Below, piece by piece: positions 5,820 through 6,307 of a DNA stretch of 6,307 bases; position 1 is the first letter of the stretch, and the number at the start of each line of letters is the position of its first letter. The DNA is from an uncultured Prevotella sp. Its GTDB lineage: Bacteria; Bacteroidota; Bacteroidia; Bacteroidales; Bacteroidaceae. The stretch is from assembly GCA_937889855.1 (NCBI GenBank), contig CALBYK010000186.1, positions 1 through 6,307 of the forward strand, read 5' to 3'. The translations under genes were made by a program, and so were the position numbers. The notes beneath the pieces were generated by a model. The model was given only the letters and a program-made list of their open reading frames with translations, made no database searches and was not told the DNA's origin.

Positions 5820-6307
5820 TTACTTCTTTCTAATCATTACCTGGTCAATCATGCCATACTCCTTGGCCTCCTCTGCTGTCATCCAGTAGTTTCGGTCGGA
5901 GTCGGCCCACACCTTGTCGAACGGTGTGTGCGAGTGCTCGGAGATGATGGTGTAGAGTTCTTTCTTGAACTTCTGTATCTCGCGGGCCTCAATCTCGATG
6001 TCGGAGGCCTGACCCTGCACGCCGCCGAGCGGCTGGTGAATCATCACGCGGCTGTGCTTGAGGGCGTAGCGCTTGCCCTCCTGTCCTGCGACGAGCAGCA
6101 CGGCAGCCATCGACGCAGCCATACCGGTGCACATTGTAGACACGTCGCTCGAGATGAACTGCATGGTATCATATATGCCCAAGCCGGCTGTCACGCTTCC
6201 GCCTGGTGAGTTGATGTATATGGAGATGTCCTTGCCGGAGTCTACAGAGTCGAGGTAGAGGAGTTGTGCCGAGAGTGTGTTGGCGGTGTAGTCGTTAATC
6301 TCGGTGC
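5820..6307 (-). CDS. clpP: ATP-dependent Clp protease proteolytic subunit ClpP (5' end outside the window), with Asn at the catalytic Asp position
   Basis: The C-terminal 161 residues of the ClpP peptidase, which forms a double-heptamer chamber docked by ClpX. About 60 N-terminal residues lie beyond the right edge. Numbering from the first complete codon (6305), the nucleophile is S65 in GMAASMA and the catalytic His is H90 in MIHQP; the spacing of 25 equals that in E. coli (S97, H122). The third triad residue, 49 further on as in E. coli D171, is N139 in DSDRNYW (codon AAC, 5891-5889), where most ClpPs have Asp (DxxRD). The substrate-binding motif SPGGSV (33-38) and handle-helix sequence (around REIQKFKKEL) are typical. 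A GTG at 6194 is an internal codon and not the start. The fold and other residues look intact, so it is probably functional, perhaps with altered activity. Confidence 0.97.
   Translation of the reverse strand, partial: TEINDYTANTLSAQLLYLDSVDSGKDISIYINSPGGSVTAGLGIYDTMQFISSDVSTMCTGMAASMAAVLLVAGQEGKRYALKHSRVMIHQPLGGVQGQASDIEIEAREIQKFKKELYTIISEHSHTPFDKVWADSDRNYWMTAEEAKEYGMIDQVMIRKK

Noticed and set aside
6192..6194. GTG as the start of a short ClpP
   Set aside because: The same frame continues upstream to the window edge with clear ClpP sequence (TEINDYTANTLSAQLLYLDS), so this GTG is an internal Val codon.

Overview
The window looks chromosomal and comes from a member of the Bacteroidota, most likely Bacteroidales and probably Prevotella or a close relative. 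The evidence is the ClpP, ClpX and RecQ protein sequences, gene starts without a clear Shine-Dalgarno sequence, promoters of the Bacteroides type (-7 TAnnTTTG), and a GC-balanced coding part next to a strongly AT-rich accessory part. The genus is inferred from sequence style, not from a search.

All recognisable genes lie on the minus strand, so the biological order runs from right to left. First is clpP (5' end outside the window). After 17 bp comes clpX; together they encode the ClpXP protease. Next is a 260-bp gap that is almost filled by an inverted pair of GC-rich repeat arms (a REPIN- or MITE-like element). Then comes recQ, a long Bacteroidota-type RecQ helicase. The last gene of the block is an orphan membrane histidine kinase whose start codon shares one base with the recQ stop codon (TAATG), which suggests translational coupling. 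No response regulator is in view.

Downstream of the kinase (positions 1-923) the character changes to AT-rich sequence with no complete gene. From right to left it holds a possible weak terminator, a run of 13 G/C pairs, a doubtful 42-codon basic ORF ending near a second terminator-like hairpin, and a compact predicted small-RNA gene. Further left are a promoter-like box before an aborted reading frame, and the first 60 codons of an IS110-family (DEDD) transposase that then breaks into unrelated sequence.

The most interesting candidate is the small-RNA gene at about 475-558 (minus strand). A good Bacteroidota promoter places the expected start on the first base of an 11-bp perfect terminal stem. 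That stem encloses two further hairpins in a tight three-way junction, and a run of U follows its 3' strand. I do not recognise the RNA. The second notable point is in ClpP: the residue aligned with the catalytic Asp of the Ser-His-Asp triad is Asn. I found no CRISPR array, tRNA, rRNA or defence system.
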